This document shows, piece by piece, positions 26,999-35,635 of a stretch of 64,000 nt of DNA (the first letter of the stretch is position 1; the number at the start of each line of letters is the position of its first letter). Position numbers and translations under genes: made by a program. The stretch is from Marinobacter sp. EhC06 (GTDB taxonomy: Bacteria; Pseudomonadota; Gammaproteobacteria; Pseudomonadales; Oleiphilaceae). The stretch is taken from assembly GCF_001650915.1 (NCBI RefSeq), contig NZ_LXYO01000023.1, positions 744,001 to 808,000 of the forward strand, written 5' to 3'. Under the pieces are notes generated by a model. That model saw only the letters and a list, made by a program, of their open reading frames with translations. It had not been told where the DNA came from and ran no database searches.

Positions 26999-27057
26999 GC
27001 CCTGATGAGAGCAGGACGTTTTCATCAGGGCTGAGCCTTCGCACAGGATGGTGCGAA
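26999..27057. promoter_or_regulatory. Two hairpins between tssM and vgrG
   Basis: GCCCTGATGA/TCATCAGGGC (26999-27031, 10-bp perfect) is followed by TTCGCAC/GTGCGAA (27038-27057). A T-rich stretch comes 9 bases after the second stem, so the pair may act as a weak terminator of the tss operon or as a vgrG leader structure. Confidence 0.55.
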
Positions 27058-27093
27058 AGCCCGGATTTTCTTTTCTCTTCAGGGACCGAAGAT

Positions 27094-29172
27094 ATGCCCC
27101 AGGCAAACGGACTGCAATTTACCGCCACCATTGGCGAATACTCCTCTGACCACTTTTCCGTTGTTGGTTTTGCACTGACAGAACGGCTGTCCGAGCTGTT
27201 CCAGGGACGCCTTGACCTGGCCAGTACCGATCCGTCTGTTGGCGCCTCGAATGTGCTGGAGCAACCGGTGGATCTGGTGGTCTGGCAGGACGGGATGCCG
27301 CTGCGTCGCTTTACCGGCGTGGTCAGCGAATTTGCCCGCGGCGATTCCGGCCATCGGCGTACCCGCTACGAACTGGTTTTCCGGCCACCGCTCTGGCGCC
27401 TGGCGCTGATGCACAACAGCCGTATTTTCCAGAACCGGGGCACGGATGAGATTGTGCGTACCCTGCTGGAGGAGCGGGGGATCGTCGATACCGTTTTTGA
27501 TCTTAAACGCGGCCCCGAGGAGCGGGAATACTGCGTCCAGCACCGGGAAAGTGATCTGGCCTTTGTTGAACGTCTGGCTGCGGAGGAAGGCTGGCACTAT
27601 CGCTACCAGCATGGCGGCCTTGATGGCCAGGAGCCACCTGCACTGATTTTTGCCGATCATCATCGCGATTCGCCCAGGCTTGAGGCTGCCCCATACAACG
27701 GAAAAGCAGGAGGGAGTGCCCTCACGCCCTGTGTGTTCCGGTTTGCGTACCGGGAGCGAGTACGCCCCGCATCGGTCGCCATGAAGGATTACACCTTCAA
27801 AAACCCGGCTTACGCCCTGATGCATGAACAAGCTGGCGACCAGATCCTCCACCGGGTGGACTACCAGCACTACGACTACCCTGGCCGATTCAAGCAGGAC
27901 GCCAGTGGTCGGCCGTTCACTGAAGCCAGGCTTGCGGCACTGCGCAGCGACGCCAGCACAGCCTTTGGCGAGAGCAATCGCCCGGATTTCGCAGCTGGTG
28001 CCAGGGTGCCGCTAACCGACCACGACAATGAAGCCATGAACCGCGACTGGCTGCTCACGGCGGTCACCCACACCGGCTCACAACCCCAGGCCCTGGAAGA
28101 AGAGGGTGGCAGCGAACCGACGCGCTATGGCAACCACTTTAACGCCATTCCTGCAGACCGGAGCTGGCGGCCGCTGTGTGAACACAAACCCCTGATGGAT
28201 GGGCCCCAGATGGCGGTGGTTACCGGCCCGGAAGGCGAAGAAATCCATTGCGACCAATACGGCCGTGTGAAAGTGCGATTTCCTTGGGATCGCTATGCGT
28301 CAAATGATGAACACAGCAGTGCCTGGCTCCGGGTCAGCCAGGGTTGGGCCGGCGGCCAGTATGGTTTCACCGCGCTGCCGAGGATCGGCCATGAAGTGAT
28401 CGTCTCCTTCCTGGACGGCGACCCCGATCAGCCCATCATCACCGGCCGGACCTGGCACGCCACCAACACGCCGCCGTACGCTCTGCCGGAACACAAAACC
28501 CGCACCACCCTGAAAACCAAGAGCCACAAGGGCGAGGGCAGCAACGAGCTGCGGTTTGAAGACGAAGCCGGCGAAGAGCAGATTTATGTTCGTGCCCAGA
28601 AAGACCTGGCACTGCGCACGGAAAACAACCGCACCGAAGTCATCAAGAACGATAGCCATCTGACCGTGGCAAACGATCAAAGGGCTCACATCAAAGGCAA
28701 TGACCACGCCACGGTGGACGGTGAAAAACGGGAAAAAACCGGCAAAGACCGCAGTTTCAACGTCACTGGTACGTTGCACCTGAAAGCCGGTACCGCCTGG
28801 CTAACCGACTCTGGCACCGAACTGCACATCAAGGCCGGCCAGAAAGCCGTTATCGAAGCGGGTGCGGAAATCACCCTCAAGGCTGGTGGCAGCTTCGTGA
28901 AGATCGACCCCAGCGGTGTGGCCATGGGAGGCGCGGCGATCAAACTGAATGCTGGAGGGGCTCCGGGTAAGGGGAGTGGTCAGAAGGTTCAGGTGCCGGA
29001 GATGCCGGGGTTGGTGGAGAAGAATGGGGGGGCTGTTGCGCCGGTGGTCCTGCCGGAGACACCCGAAAGACCGATGGCCAAGTCCGACCAGATACGCGCC
29101 ATCAAGAATGCTGCGAATCAGGGTAAGGGAATTTGCCAGGTCTGCTCACCAGAATCACAAGGTGCGATCTGA
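27094..29172 (+). CDS. vgrG: T6SS spike protein VgrG
   Basis: 692 residues. The gp27-like N-terminal domain (VVGFALTERLSELFQGRLDL, GVVSEFARGDSG, YRYQHGG) is followed by the OB-fold and gp5-like needle with the family stretches GRVKVRFPWDRY and SAWLRVSQGWAGGQYGF, then a beta-helix rich in charged repeats (about 475-640, e.g. LHIKAGQKAVIEAGAEITLK). The last 60 residues are a Pro-rich tail ending in KGICQVCSPESQGAI, likely the docking site for the cargo adaptor. No enzymatic C-terminal extension is seen. The stop shares one base with the DUF4123 start (TGATG). Confidence 0.96.
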   Translation: MPQANGLQFTATIGEYSSDHFSVVGFALTERLSELFQGRLDLASTDPSVGASNVLEQPVDLVVWQDGMPLRRFTGVVSEFARGDSGHRRTRYELVFRPPLWRLALMHNSRIFQNRGTDEIVRTLLEERGIVDTVFDLKRGPEEREYCVQHRESDLAFVERLAAEEGWHYRYQHGGLDGQEPPALIFADHHRDSPRLEAAPYNGKAGGSALTPCVFRFAYRERVRPASVAMKDYTFKNPAYALMHEQAGDQILHRVDYQHYDYPGRFKQDASGRPFTEARLAALRSDASTAFGESNRPDFAAGARVPLTDHDNEAMNRDWLLTAVTHTGSQPQALEEEGGSEPTRYGNHFNAIPADRSWRPLCEHKPLMDGPQMAVVTGPEGEEIHCDQYGRVKVRFPWDRYASNDEHSSAWLRVSQGWAGGQYGFTALPRIGHEVIVSFLDGDPDQPIITGRTWHATNTPPYALPEHKTRTTLKTKSHKGEGSNELRFEDEAGEEQIYVRAQKDLALRTENNRTEVIKNDSHLTVANDQRAHIKGNDHATVDGEKREKTGKDRSFNVTGTLHLKAGTAWLTDSGTELHIKAGQKAVIEAGAEITLKAGGSFVKIDPSGVAMGGAAIKLNAGGAPGKGSGQKVQVPEMPGLVEKNGGAVAPVVLPETPERPMAKSDQIRAIKNAANQGKGICQVCSPESQGAI

Positions 29173-30038
29173 TGGGGCAACTGGCTGGACTTCCCGGTAA
29201 GGGGAAGACGTTCATTCTTATTGATGGCGCCAAAGTAAATAATCTGCGCCAAGTTATTTATCGTGAGATCGAAACACCTCATTGTGATGCGCTCTACAGG
29301 GAAACTGAGCTTGCCGACCTATTGGAAATTTCACCGTGGCTCGTTGAAACGGGAATAGATAGCTCCCTGGCACTTAAATGCTTCGACGATTGGAAACATC
29401 AGGGTGTCGCCATCGTATTGCGGGCTGACTGCCAATTCCAAGAGGTCATGCACCACTTGCGTGGATTGCTTATGGCGAGGTTGGTCACGGGAGATGAGGT
29501 TGTGTTCCGGTTTTATGATCCTGAAATCGCGCGGCACCTGTTGAAACTGGATTCATCAGGTGAAAATGTGAGGCGATTGATGGGGCCTTGTAGCCTGTTC
29601 GCCATTCAGGATCGCCGCGAGGGTGATTGGGACTACTTTCATAATGATCAGCCCAGTAGTGAGCGGCAGGCTGAGAGGTTTAGCATTCGTGAGGAACACC
29701 AGGTTGCCATGGAAAGAGCAGCGGAAAAGACAGCCCTCAGGAAGCTCGAACTTCACGTTGCAAACTACTTTCCCCGTTTGCTTCAACAAATGGATTTGGA
29801 TGGGCAGGATTGGGAGATGGTCTCGGCGCTAGTCGACGCGGCGAAAGCGCGGGGGTTGTACAGTACCCGCGATATCGCCCTGTATATCAATACGATTGGC
29901 TGGCTTGGACACCATGCATTCGACGACAGTGAAGTACAGACTCTGTGGAAAGAGAATTCCGCAGCGCCAGGCAAAGCCATAGCGCGAATTGCAGAATTCG
30001 CCGAGAAAAAGTCAACGGAGGGACTGCTTCATGGGTAG
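29172..30038 (+). CDS. DUF4123-family T6SS effector adaptor (Tap/Tec type)
   Basis: 288 residues from the ATG that overlaps the vgrG stop. The N-terminal half (FILIDGAKVNNLRQVIYRE, SPWLVETG, LRGLLMARLVTGDEVVFRFYDPEIARHLL in adjoining segments) is the DUF4123 pattern, including the RFYDP motif. The C-terminal half is helical. Such chaperones load one particular cargo onto one VgrG and are themselves not secreted. It overlaps the effector gene by 8 bases, so the vgrG-adaptor-effector order is the classical delivery cassette. Confidence 0.92.
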   Translation: MGQLAGLPGKGKTFILIDGAKVNNLRQVIYREIETPHCDALYRETELADLLEISPWLVETGIDSSLALKCFDDWKHQGVAIVLRADCQFQEVMHHLRGLLMARLVTGDEVVFRFYDPEIARHLLKLDSSGENVRRLMGPCSLFAIQDRREGDWDYFHNDQPSSERQAERFSIREEHQVAMERAAEKTALRKLELHVANYFPRLLQQMDLDGQDWEMVSALVDAAKARGLYSTRDIALYINTIGWLGHHAFDDSEVQTLWKENSAAPGKAIARIAEFAEKKSTEGLLHG

Positions 30039-32898
30039 CGCTAACAGCTCAGCGTTTTTGCAGGGTGCTGATGACATCGACTCAGCGGCACAGATGTGCC
30101 CGCTCCAGTTCAAAACCGTTGCGTTGTATCCGGTACGTTGGGCGATCAGTCAGGAAGAAGTAGCGCTGCCACATAACTTCCGACCGCCCACCGTTGCGCT
30201 TGAAACCACTCATTACTGTGTACGAAAACTAACGCCCGGTTGGGTGTACATGTTTTCCGAAGTTTTCGGAACGCTGCATGAATACCGGGTCAATGAGCAA
30301 GGCCTGATAACCGAAGTACAGCCCGGTGTGAACTCCGTACTGCTTCCAGGTGCCGACGCACAAAGCGCTTTGCCCGCCATACACCACCCTGCAGAAGGCA
30401 AGGTGCTTCTGAAATTCGTGCAGCATCGGTGGACTGTGCGTTTGCAGGAACTTGTACGAACGGACGCACAAGTCCGCGAAGAGCACATGCAGTCGTTCGA
30501 CCTGAGCGGGCTTCCGGAAAAACGTGAAGGCGTAAATATCAGTGAGACCGAAGCTATAAACGAAGTGGTTGAAGATTTTCGGCCAGAGACAGTGGATTTC
30601 GAGTGGAGCTTGACGGATTTTGCACAAGGAATCAGTGAGTCGGATTTGCAGGGGCAGTGCAAAAAAGAAACTGAATTTTCATATTGCGTCGCCCTCCACG
30701 ATGAAATCGGTATCACCTCCGAGTTGGGCCAACTACATGCCCTTCATGTAAACCTGATTACGAATTACGCGGAGGAGCACGCATACGCCTACACCACCTC
30801 CCAGATGGTGGATGCGCTCATCGCCCGTGAGGCCAACAAGAAGGAAACGCCCGAAGAACAGCAGGAAGTCTCCGATGAACTGAAAGAGCGAATTCGTTCA
30901 GAGGAGAAAGACGCATTTATTGAAAGCTACGGCGCACAGCTTGAAGAGTATGATCAGACTCGGGCATTGGTGTTCGGCGACTGGAAGCGGTGGATTCACT
31001 CCGACCAGTTGGCCGGGAAGCTGGAGTTCAACGACTGTCACTGTGCTGAAGGGTTCAAGGCGGTTGAGCAGGAACTGGCGGATATACTGGACGGATATGT
31101 CGGTGCGGAAAAGGGCAAGGAAGACGCCGAGCGGTGGTTGGAAGCAGACGAAGGCGAAGCCGGCACTGTCGGTAACATGCTCAACACCGTGTTGTTCCTG
31201 GCATCTGCCACCAACGGTATTGCCCAGAAACTGAAAGACCTTCCCGGTTTTGATTATGGTCGCCTGAAGATTGTGGACAATATCTTCGACATGCCGGCGT
31301 ATGTGCGCGTGAGCACCGCCACCGACGTCTTGATGCTGGAATTTGCCGCGCCCGCCGCAAAGATGGGAACCTGGGCGAAAGACCCTCAAACCTGGCCGCA
31401 GTGGAAAAAGTGGACCAAGGCTGTCCAGAAACGCTATGGCATTGATGTTCACCGGCAGGGAATAACCCTGAATACCGCAACGGACCTGCTCACGGCGGTC
31501 CACCGCAAGTCACTGGAGGCCGCTGGCCATAACCTGTCTGAACTTACAATGACGCCACTGGCCGCCGGCATGGCGGATGCCAGGATCAGGAATTACCTGC
31601 GCGGTACCATGATCGACATGTTCCACCTGACTCCGGATTTCAAGGACAACCCCTTTGGCTGGCTCCATACCCGGCTGGACCCGGTGGTTGAAAGCATCAA
31701 GCAGAACCGGGGCAAGTTCATTGGGGCCGTGACCTTCTTTCACGCGATTAATGTGGCAAGCCTTTTCTCCGGCCTGGACAAGACCCAGCAGGATGTAATG
31801 CTTGGGGACCGATCCGTCATCGACCGGTGGGGGTATTTTGTATCTGGCCTGTGGAGCATCGGCGAAGGTGTGGTTAACCTCAGCGGGTTGCTGATCAAGG
31901 AGGAGTACGCGAAAGCTCTCGGGGCAAACCTGTCGGCAGCTGGGGCGAGGGTGTCGGTGGCTCTAGGTATCTTAAAGGATGTGAAGATTTTGTCTGTTGC
32001 TGCAAAGAGCTTCGTGACAATCACCACAAAGACCCTTCCCTACGTGGGTGTTTTACTGTCGATAGGTCTGGAAGGAAGGCGGGGCCTCAAGGCCTTGGAC
32101 ACAGGCCATCACGCTATGGTGGCCCTGTCCGGGGTCCAGATAGGGCTGAGCATCGGTATCACCTACCTGACTACTCTGGCGGTGGCGGGTGCGGTTACCA
32201 CCGGGGTAGGCGTAGCCGTTGTGCTCGTGGTAGGCGCGGTTCTGATTGCCATCTCCTTCGTTATCAGCGTGGTACAGCTATACATCGCCCGGTCCCGGAT
32301 CGAGGATTTCCTTTCTATGTCATTCTGGGGCAATTCGCCCACGTTGCGTTACTGGGATGAGCAGTCCAGGCCATCGAGCGCGGAACTGCTGGAGGAAAGC
32401 CGAACCGTTATTTCTCAGGATGAAAGCGTCGATGTCAGGCGTTATTTTGAAGCGGAATTGGATGCGTTTTATTACATGCTGTTTTCTCCCATTATTCGGA
32501 TAACCGAGCACATCGGTCGACATTGGGATATAAACCGGGGTGAGCATCAGGTCATGTCGGAAATGACCTCTTTTGTGGTGTATTTGCCGGGTTACAGTGA
32601 TGGGAGTTGCACGTATTCCATCAGGCTGTTTGAGGTGGACACCAACTGGTTTGAGAAAGATGAACCGAAGGATATCTCAGACTTGTTTCATAGGAGGAAG
32701 CAGTTAGACGCTTCTACTGGGGGTGTTTTATTTCGGTTTGACCACTACAACCACAACAAGTGTGATCAGCTTGAAATGCTGATTGAGTACGAGAAGGACG
32801 GCCGGAAAGTCACGGGTGAAAACGGGCTTCGTATCATCCTGGACGGTAACGATGTGGAGGAATTGGGTGTCGATGAAAGACTCGCCTTTGAAGTGTGA
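30031..32898 (+). CDS. VasX-like membrane-active T6SS effector
   Basis: 955 residues from the ATG after ACGGAGGG. The N-terminus (QMCPLQFKTVALYPVRWAI, then CVRKLTPGWVYMFSE) matches the toxin VasX N-terminal region found in the BTH_I2691/VasX effector group. The middle is long and acidic. Near residues 565-580 there is one hydrophobic segment, and about 660-755 hold a glycine/alanine/valine-rich hairpin of several membrane helices (VQIGLSIGITYLTTLAVAG, AVVLVVGAVLIAISFVISVV), typical of pore-forming colicin-like toxins. A hydrophilic C-terminal domain of 200 residues follows. Target membrane and mechanism are inferred. The 3' end overlaps the immunity gene by 26 bases and is partly duplicated downstream. 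Confidence 0.85.
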   Translation: MGSANSSAFLQGADDIDSAAQMCPLQFKTVALYPVRWAISQEEVALPHNFRPPTVALETTHYCVRKLTPGWVYMFSEVFGTLHEYRVNEQGLITEVQPGVNSVLLPGADAQSALPAIHHPAEGKVLLKFVQHRWTVRLQELVRTDAQVREEHMQSFDLSGLPEKREGVNISETEAINEVVEDFRPETVDFEWSLTDFAQGISESDLQGQCKKETEFSYCVALHDEIGITSELGQLHALHVNLITNYAEEHAYAYTTSQMVDALIAREANKKETPEEQQEVSDELKERIRSEEKDAFIESYGAQLEEYDQTRALVFGDWKRWIHSDQLAGKLEFNDCHCAEGFKAVEQELADILDGYVGAEKGKEDAERWLEADEGEAGTVGNMLNTVLFLASATNGIAQKLKDLPGFDYGRLKIVDNIFDMPAYVRVSTATDVLMLEFAAPAAKMGTWAKDPQTWPQWKKWTKAVQKRYGIDVHRQGITLNTATDLLTAVHRKSLEAAGHNLSELTMTPLAAGMADARIRNYLRGTMIDMFHLTPDFKDNPFGWLHTRLDPVVESIKQNRGKFIGAVTFFHAINVASLFSGLDKTQQDVMLGDRSVIDRWGYFVSGLWSIGEGVVNLSGLLIKEEYAKALGANLSAAGARVSVALGILKDVKILSVAAKSFVTITTKTLPYVGVLLSIGLEGRRGLKALDTGHHAMVALSGVQIGLSIGITYLTTLAVAGAVTTGVGVAVVLVVGAVLIAISFVISVVQLYIARSRIEDFLSMSFWGNSPTLRYWDEQSRPSSAELLEESRTVISQDESVDVRRYFEAELDAFYYMLFSPIIRITEHIGRHWDINRGEHQVMSEMTSFVVYLPGYSDGSCTYSIRLFEVDTNWFEKDEPKDISDLFHRRKQLDASTGGVLFRFDHYNHNKCDQLEMLIEYEKDGRKVTGENGLRIILDGNDVEELGVDERLAFEV

Positions 32899-33745
32899 TT
32901 TTCCGGAGACGGGCCTGGAGCAACAGCTGGAAAAGAAGCTGTACCGTACTCATGGTGCGCGGCTTGCCAGCCCGCCGGCCAGGAAGGTGTCGGGAGTGTC
33001 CGATTCCTCGGAAGATATGGATCAGGGCGTTGCTTACATTAGTGAACGGTTCATAGACATTAGAACGGCCTTCTTGTCTCTTCGAAGGGCCATGCCAGTC
33101 ATCGTAAGTATGTTCATGATAATTGTCCTGGCGTTGGGTTGGGTTGTTAGCTTGTTCTACTCAAAGGCGTTGCTTGGAGTATTGATCGCTTTTGGTCCTG
33201 TATGGGTAGCCGTCTACCTGTTCGAGATCTCCTTTCCGTACACGTTGCCGGTCCGGATCGACCGTAAGGAGGGGTTCGTCTACATAGGGCACCGCGGTAC
33301 CTTCTATCGGATTCCCTGGGACGAGCTGGAAGTGACCTTTTCCTACAACTGGCAGTATCTGGGCTCTGGTGTAGTGTGGGAGCGGCAGTACTACGCCCAC
33401 CTGTTCATGCGGGAGAAGCATTACTTTTGCGGGAAGCCCCCTAAGATGCCCCTGCAGCGCAAGAAGATCTATTCTGGGTTTAAAGAAGAGATTATGTATC
33501 GGAAATGGAACTTTATTGTCAGGTATTACAACGAGGGAGTTATTGAGGAGGATAAGGAGAATCTCTACGGAGCAAATTATGACTCATATAATCAGCACGT
33601 GGCTGGCCAAATGGGTCGTCGTATTTTTGGGAATGTATTATTTTTCTTCTTTATGCCGACCATAATATGGTCGAAGTATACACCCTTAAAGTACAAGTGG
33701 CCGAAGGAGATTGAAAAGATGTTTGGGAAGATTAACTATTACTGA
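32873..33745 (+). CDS. Probable immunity membrane protein, copy 1
   Basis: 290 residues from the ATG at 32873 (MKDSPLKCDFPET), 26 bases inside the effector gene. Two adjacent membrane helices lie at about 80-102 and 106-128, followed by a soluble domain with RIDRKEGFVYIGHRGTFYRI and PWDELEVTFSYNWQYLGSG, a pattern I associate with the DUF6708-like group. The end is KYKWPKEIEKMFGKINYY. Overlap with the toxin gene, inner-membrane topology and the neighbouring paralogue make it the likely protector against the pore-forming effector. The second half of the gene is much richer in A+T than the tss genes. Confidence 0.8.
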   Translation: MKDSPLKCDFPETGLEQQLEKKLYRTHGARLASPPARKVSGVSDSSEDMDQGVAYISERFIDIRTAFLSLRRAMPVIVSMFMIIVLALGWVVSLFYSKALLGVLIAFGPVWVAVYLFEISFPYTLPVRIDRKEGFVYIGHRGTFYRIPWDELEVTFSYNWQYLGSGVVWERQYYAHLFMREKHYFCGKPPKMPLQRKKIYSGFKEEIMYRKWNFIVRYYNEGVIEEDKENLYGANYDSYNQHVAGQMGRRIFGNVLFFFFMPTIIWSKYTPLKYKWPKEIEKMFGKINYY

Positions 33746-33799
33746 TCCAGTAATCGAGGTTTTCCTGACACTGAGTTCTGCCCTATTGAACTGACGACC

Positions 33800-33911
33800 G
33801 AGTGAGAAGGATAGCCGGAAAATCACGGGCGAAAATGGACTCCGCATTATTCTAAACGGCAATGACGTAGAGGGGTTAGGTGTCGATGAAAGACTCGCCT
33901 TTGAGCTGTGA
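33800..33911 (+). pseudogene. Duplicated 3' tail of the effector gene
   Basis: Translating this segment gives EKDSRKITGENGLRIILNG followed by NDVEGLGVDERLAFEL and a stop, matching the last 35 or so codons of the effector at about 32787-32898. No start or upstream domain is present. It ends inside the second immunity gene in the same overlap as the original, which shows that the duplication unit included the toxin tail plus immunity gene. Confidence 0.85.
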
Positions 33912-34761
33912 TTTTCCGGAAACGGATTTGGAAGAACTGCTTGACACCAGGGTATTCCACACGAGGGGAGCACAGCTTGCTAGTCCACCGGCGAAGCCAG
34001 TGGTTGGTGTTTCTGATTCGTCGGAAGATATGGAATTGGCTGTTGCTTACATCTGCGAACGATTTATAGATATACGGACGGCATTTTCCCTTTTCCGAAG
34101 AGGGATGCTGGTTGTGGTAAATCTATTTATGGTGATCGTTCTGTTACTAATGTGGTTTATCGATAATTTCTATTCGGAAGCACTAATGGCAACAGCGGCC
34201 TTCCTTGTACCAGTATGGGTTGCGTTCTATCTATTCGAGATCTTCTTTCCACTAACGCTGCCGGTCAGAATTGATCGCGACGGTAAGTGTGTCTACGTTG
34301 TCCGTCGGGGCACCTGTTACCAGATCCCTTGGGAAGACCTGGAGGTGGCTTTTTCATACAATTGGCAATATTTTGGTTCAGGCGTCATGTGGGATAAGCA
34401 ATATTACGCTCATATTTATCTTCGGGATAAGTATTATTTCTGTGGAAGGCGTCCCAAAAGGCAGCTGGAGCGCAAGAAGATTTTTTCTTGTTATAAAGAG
34501 GAAGATCTTTATCGGAGATGGAACTTTGTTTTGAGGTTTTTTAATCAAGGCCTGCTTCCTGAAGATTCCAGTAATCTTGAAGTGGCTAATTACGACTCAT
34601 ATTTGGACGGGTTGCATGGGAAGCCTGTAATAGCAAAGTTTTTTGGTCATCTGGTATTTATTTTTCTTATGCCAACCGTTATTTGGTGGAAATTCTCTCC
34701 CTTCAAATACAAATGGCCGAAGGAAGTCGAGGCGATATTTGGGAAAGTTAATTATCATTGA
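33886..34761 (+). CDS. Probable immunity membrane protein, copy 2
   Basis: 291 residues, a full-length paralogue of the gene just upstream: both share the N-terminus MKDSPL.CDFPET, the phrase VSDSSEDM, the two-helix hairpin (about 78-125), the soluble pattern LPVRIDRDGKCVYVVRRGT and PWEDLEVAFSYNWQYFGSG, and the ending KYKWPKEVEAIFGKVNYH. Divergence is substantial between the helices and in the last third, so it may protect against a related, non-identical toxin. A GTG two codons upstream is an alternative start. The DNA is A+T-rich. Confidence 0.78.
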   Translation: MKDSPLSCDFPETDLEELLDTRVFHTRGAQLASPPAKPVVGVSDSSEDMELAVAYICERFIDIRTAFSLFRRGMLVVVNLFMVIVLLLMWFIDNFYSEALMATAAFLVPVWVAFYLFEIFFPLTLPVRIDRDGKCVYVVRRGTCYQIPWEDLEVAFSYNWQYFGSGVMWDKQYYAHIYLRDKYYFCGRRPKRQLERKKIFSCYKEEDLYRRWNFVLRFFNQGLLPEDSSNLEVANYDSYLDGLHGKPVIAKFFGHLVFIFLMPTVIWWKFSPFKYKWPKEVEAIFGKVNYH

Positions 34762-34795
34762 GTTTGAGGTCTACCTTAATGGCTGCTATCGCTTC

Positions 34796-34946
34796 ATGAA
34801 AGACTCGCCTTTGAAGTGTGATTTCCCGGAAACGGATCTAGAGCAACAGCTGGAAAGGAAACTGTATCGCACTCATGGTGCTCGGCTCGCCAGTCTACCG
34901 GCCCGAAAAGTTGCGGTGGTATCCGATTCTTCGGAAGGGTTAGACC
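34796..34946 (+). pseudogene. Truncated immunity gene, copy 3
   Basis: Codons for MKDSPLKCDFPETDLEQQLE, then RKLYRTHGARLAS and VSDSSEGLDHAV, match the first 50 residues of immunity copy 1 (closer to copy 1 than copy 2). Homology stops at about 34946, where the sequence turns into a copy of the DNA ligase gene. The frame stays open to 35089 but the rest is ligase DNA read in the wrong frame. Confidence 0.85.
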
Positions 34947-35408
34947 ATGCCGTTTCGATTTTTCAGCGTCGCGCTGCCGGTACTGATTTCCCTTCTTTTT
35001 TCATCTGTGGCGGTAGCGAAACCGCCCGGGCTGACACTCGCCAACGTGTATCAAAAGGGCATGCCGCTGGAAGGCTACTGGATCAGTGAAAACCTCGACG
35101 GGGTGCGCGCATATTGGACCGGCGAGCGATTTCTTTCCCGTGGCGGACATGAGTATCGGGCACCCGGTTGGTTCACCAGAGGGTTTCCGGAGCGCCCCCT
35201 GGATGGTGCACTCAAGGTACACATCCGTCGATTCAAGGAAGTTCACCGACCTAATCCTGGCTCCGGCGGTACCACGGTCGTCAAAACTGAGTTGCAGGAC
35301 TTGCCGGATGGCGATTGGTGGATTCATCGGAGATTCTTGCCTGACGGCATAGAATACTGGCTAGAGACTCCCAGACCTTCAGGCTGGTGTTTCACGAATG
35401 GGCGATAA
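34947..35408 (+). pseudogene. 5' fragment of the ligE DNA ligase gene, broken copy
   Basis: The first 88 or so codons (34947 to about 35213) are nearly identical to the intact ligase at 37273, including the signal peptide and YRAPGWFTRGFPE. The motif that carries the adenylated lysine reads SENLDGVRAYW here against SEKLDGVRAYW in the intact gene, so the catalytic Lys is Asn. After about 35213 the frame runs 65 codons in unrelated sequence (LQDLPDGDWWIHRRFLPDG) to a stop. The product could be exported but cannot be an active ligase. The junction to the immunity fragment lies on a shared CATG. Confidence 0.85.
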
Positions 35409-35635
35409 GGGCGCGAATGGTTGCGGACCTTGGTACTGGCAGAGAGTACGTATTTCCTGCACCACCGGTTAGGGATCCTCTGGTTTACCAGGAGCTCAGG
35501 CACGGCAATCATGAGGCTCCAGATTTTACTAAAGATGATGCTCCGTTCTGGGCTAGCTTGACTACCAATCGGCGAGCTTTGAGTGTTCTTTCTCATCGAA
35601 AACTGAACACTGTGGAGGAAGCCCCCGATGTCTGA
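35214..35635 (+). pseudogene. Degenerate stretch with an orphan C-terminal coding fragment
   Basis: Between the ligase fragment and the next gene, one frame from a GTG at 35387 to 35635 reads as plausible protein (FHEWAIRARMVADLG, EYVFPAPPVRDPLVYQE, HEAPDFTKDDAPFW) but has no ribosome site and no start-like N-terminus. It ends 8 bases inside the following gene, the same toxin-tail/immunity overlap seen at 32873. It is therefore most likely the tail of a lost second effector. I cannot name the family. Confidence 0.5.
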
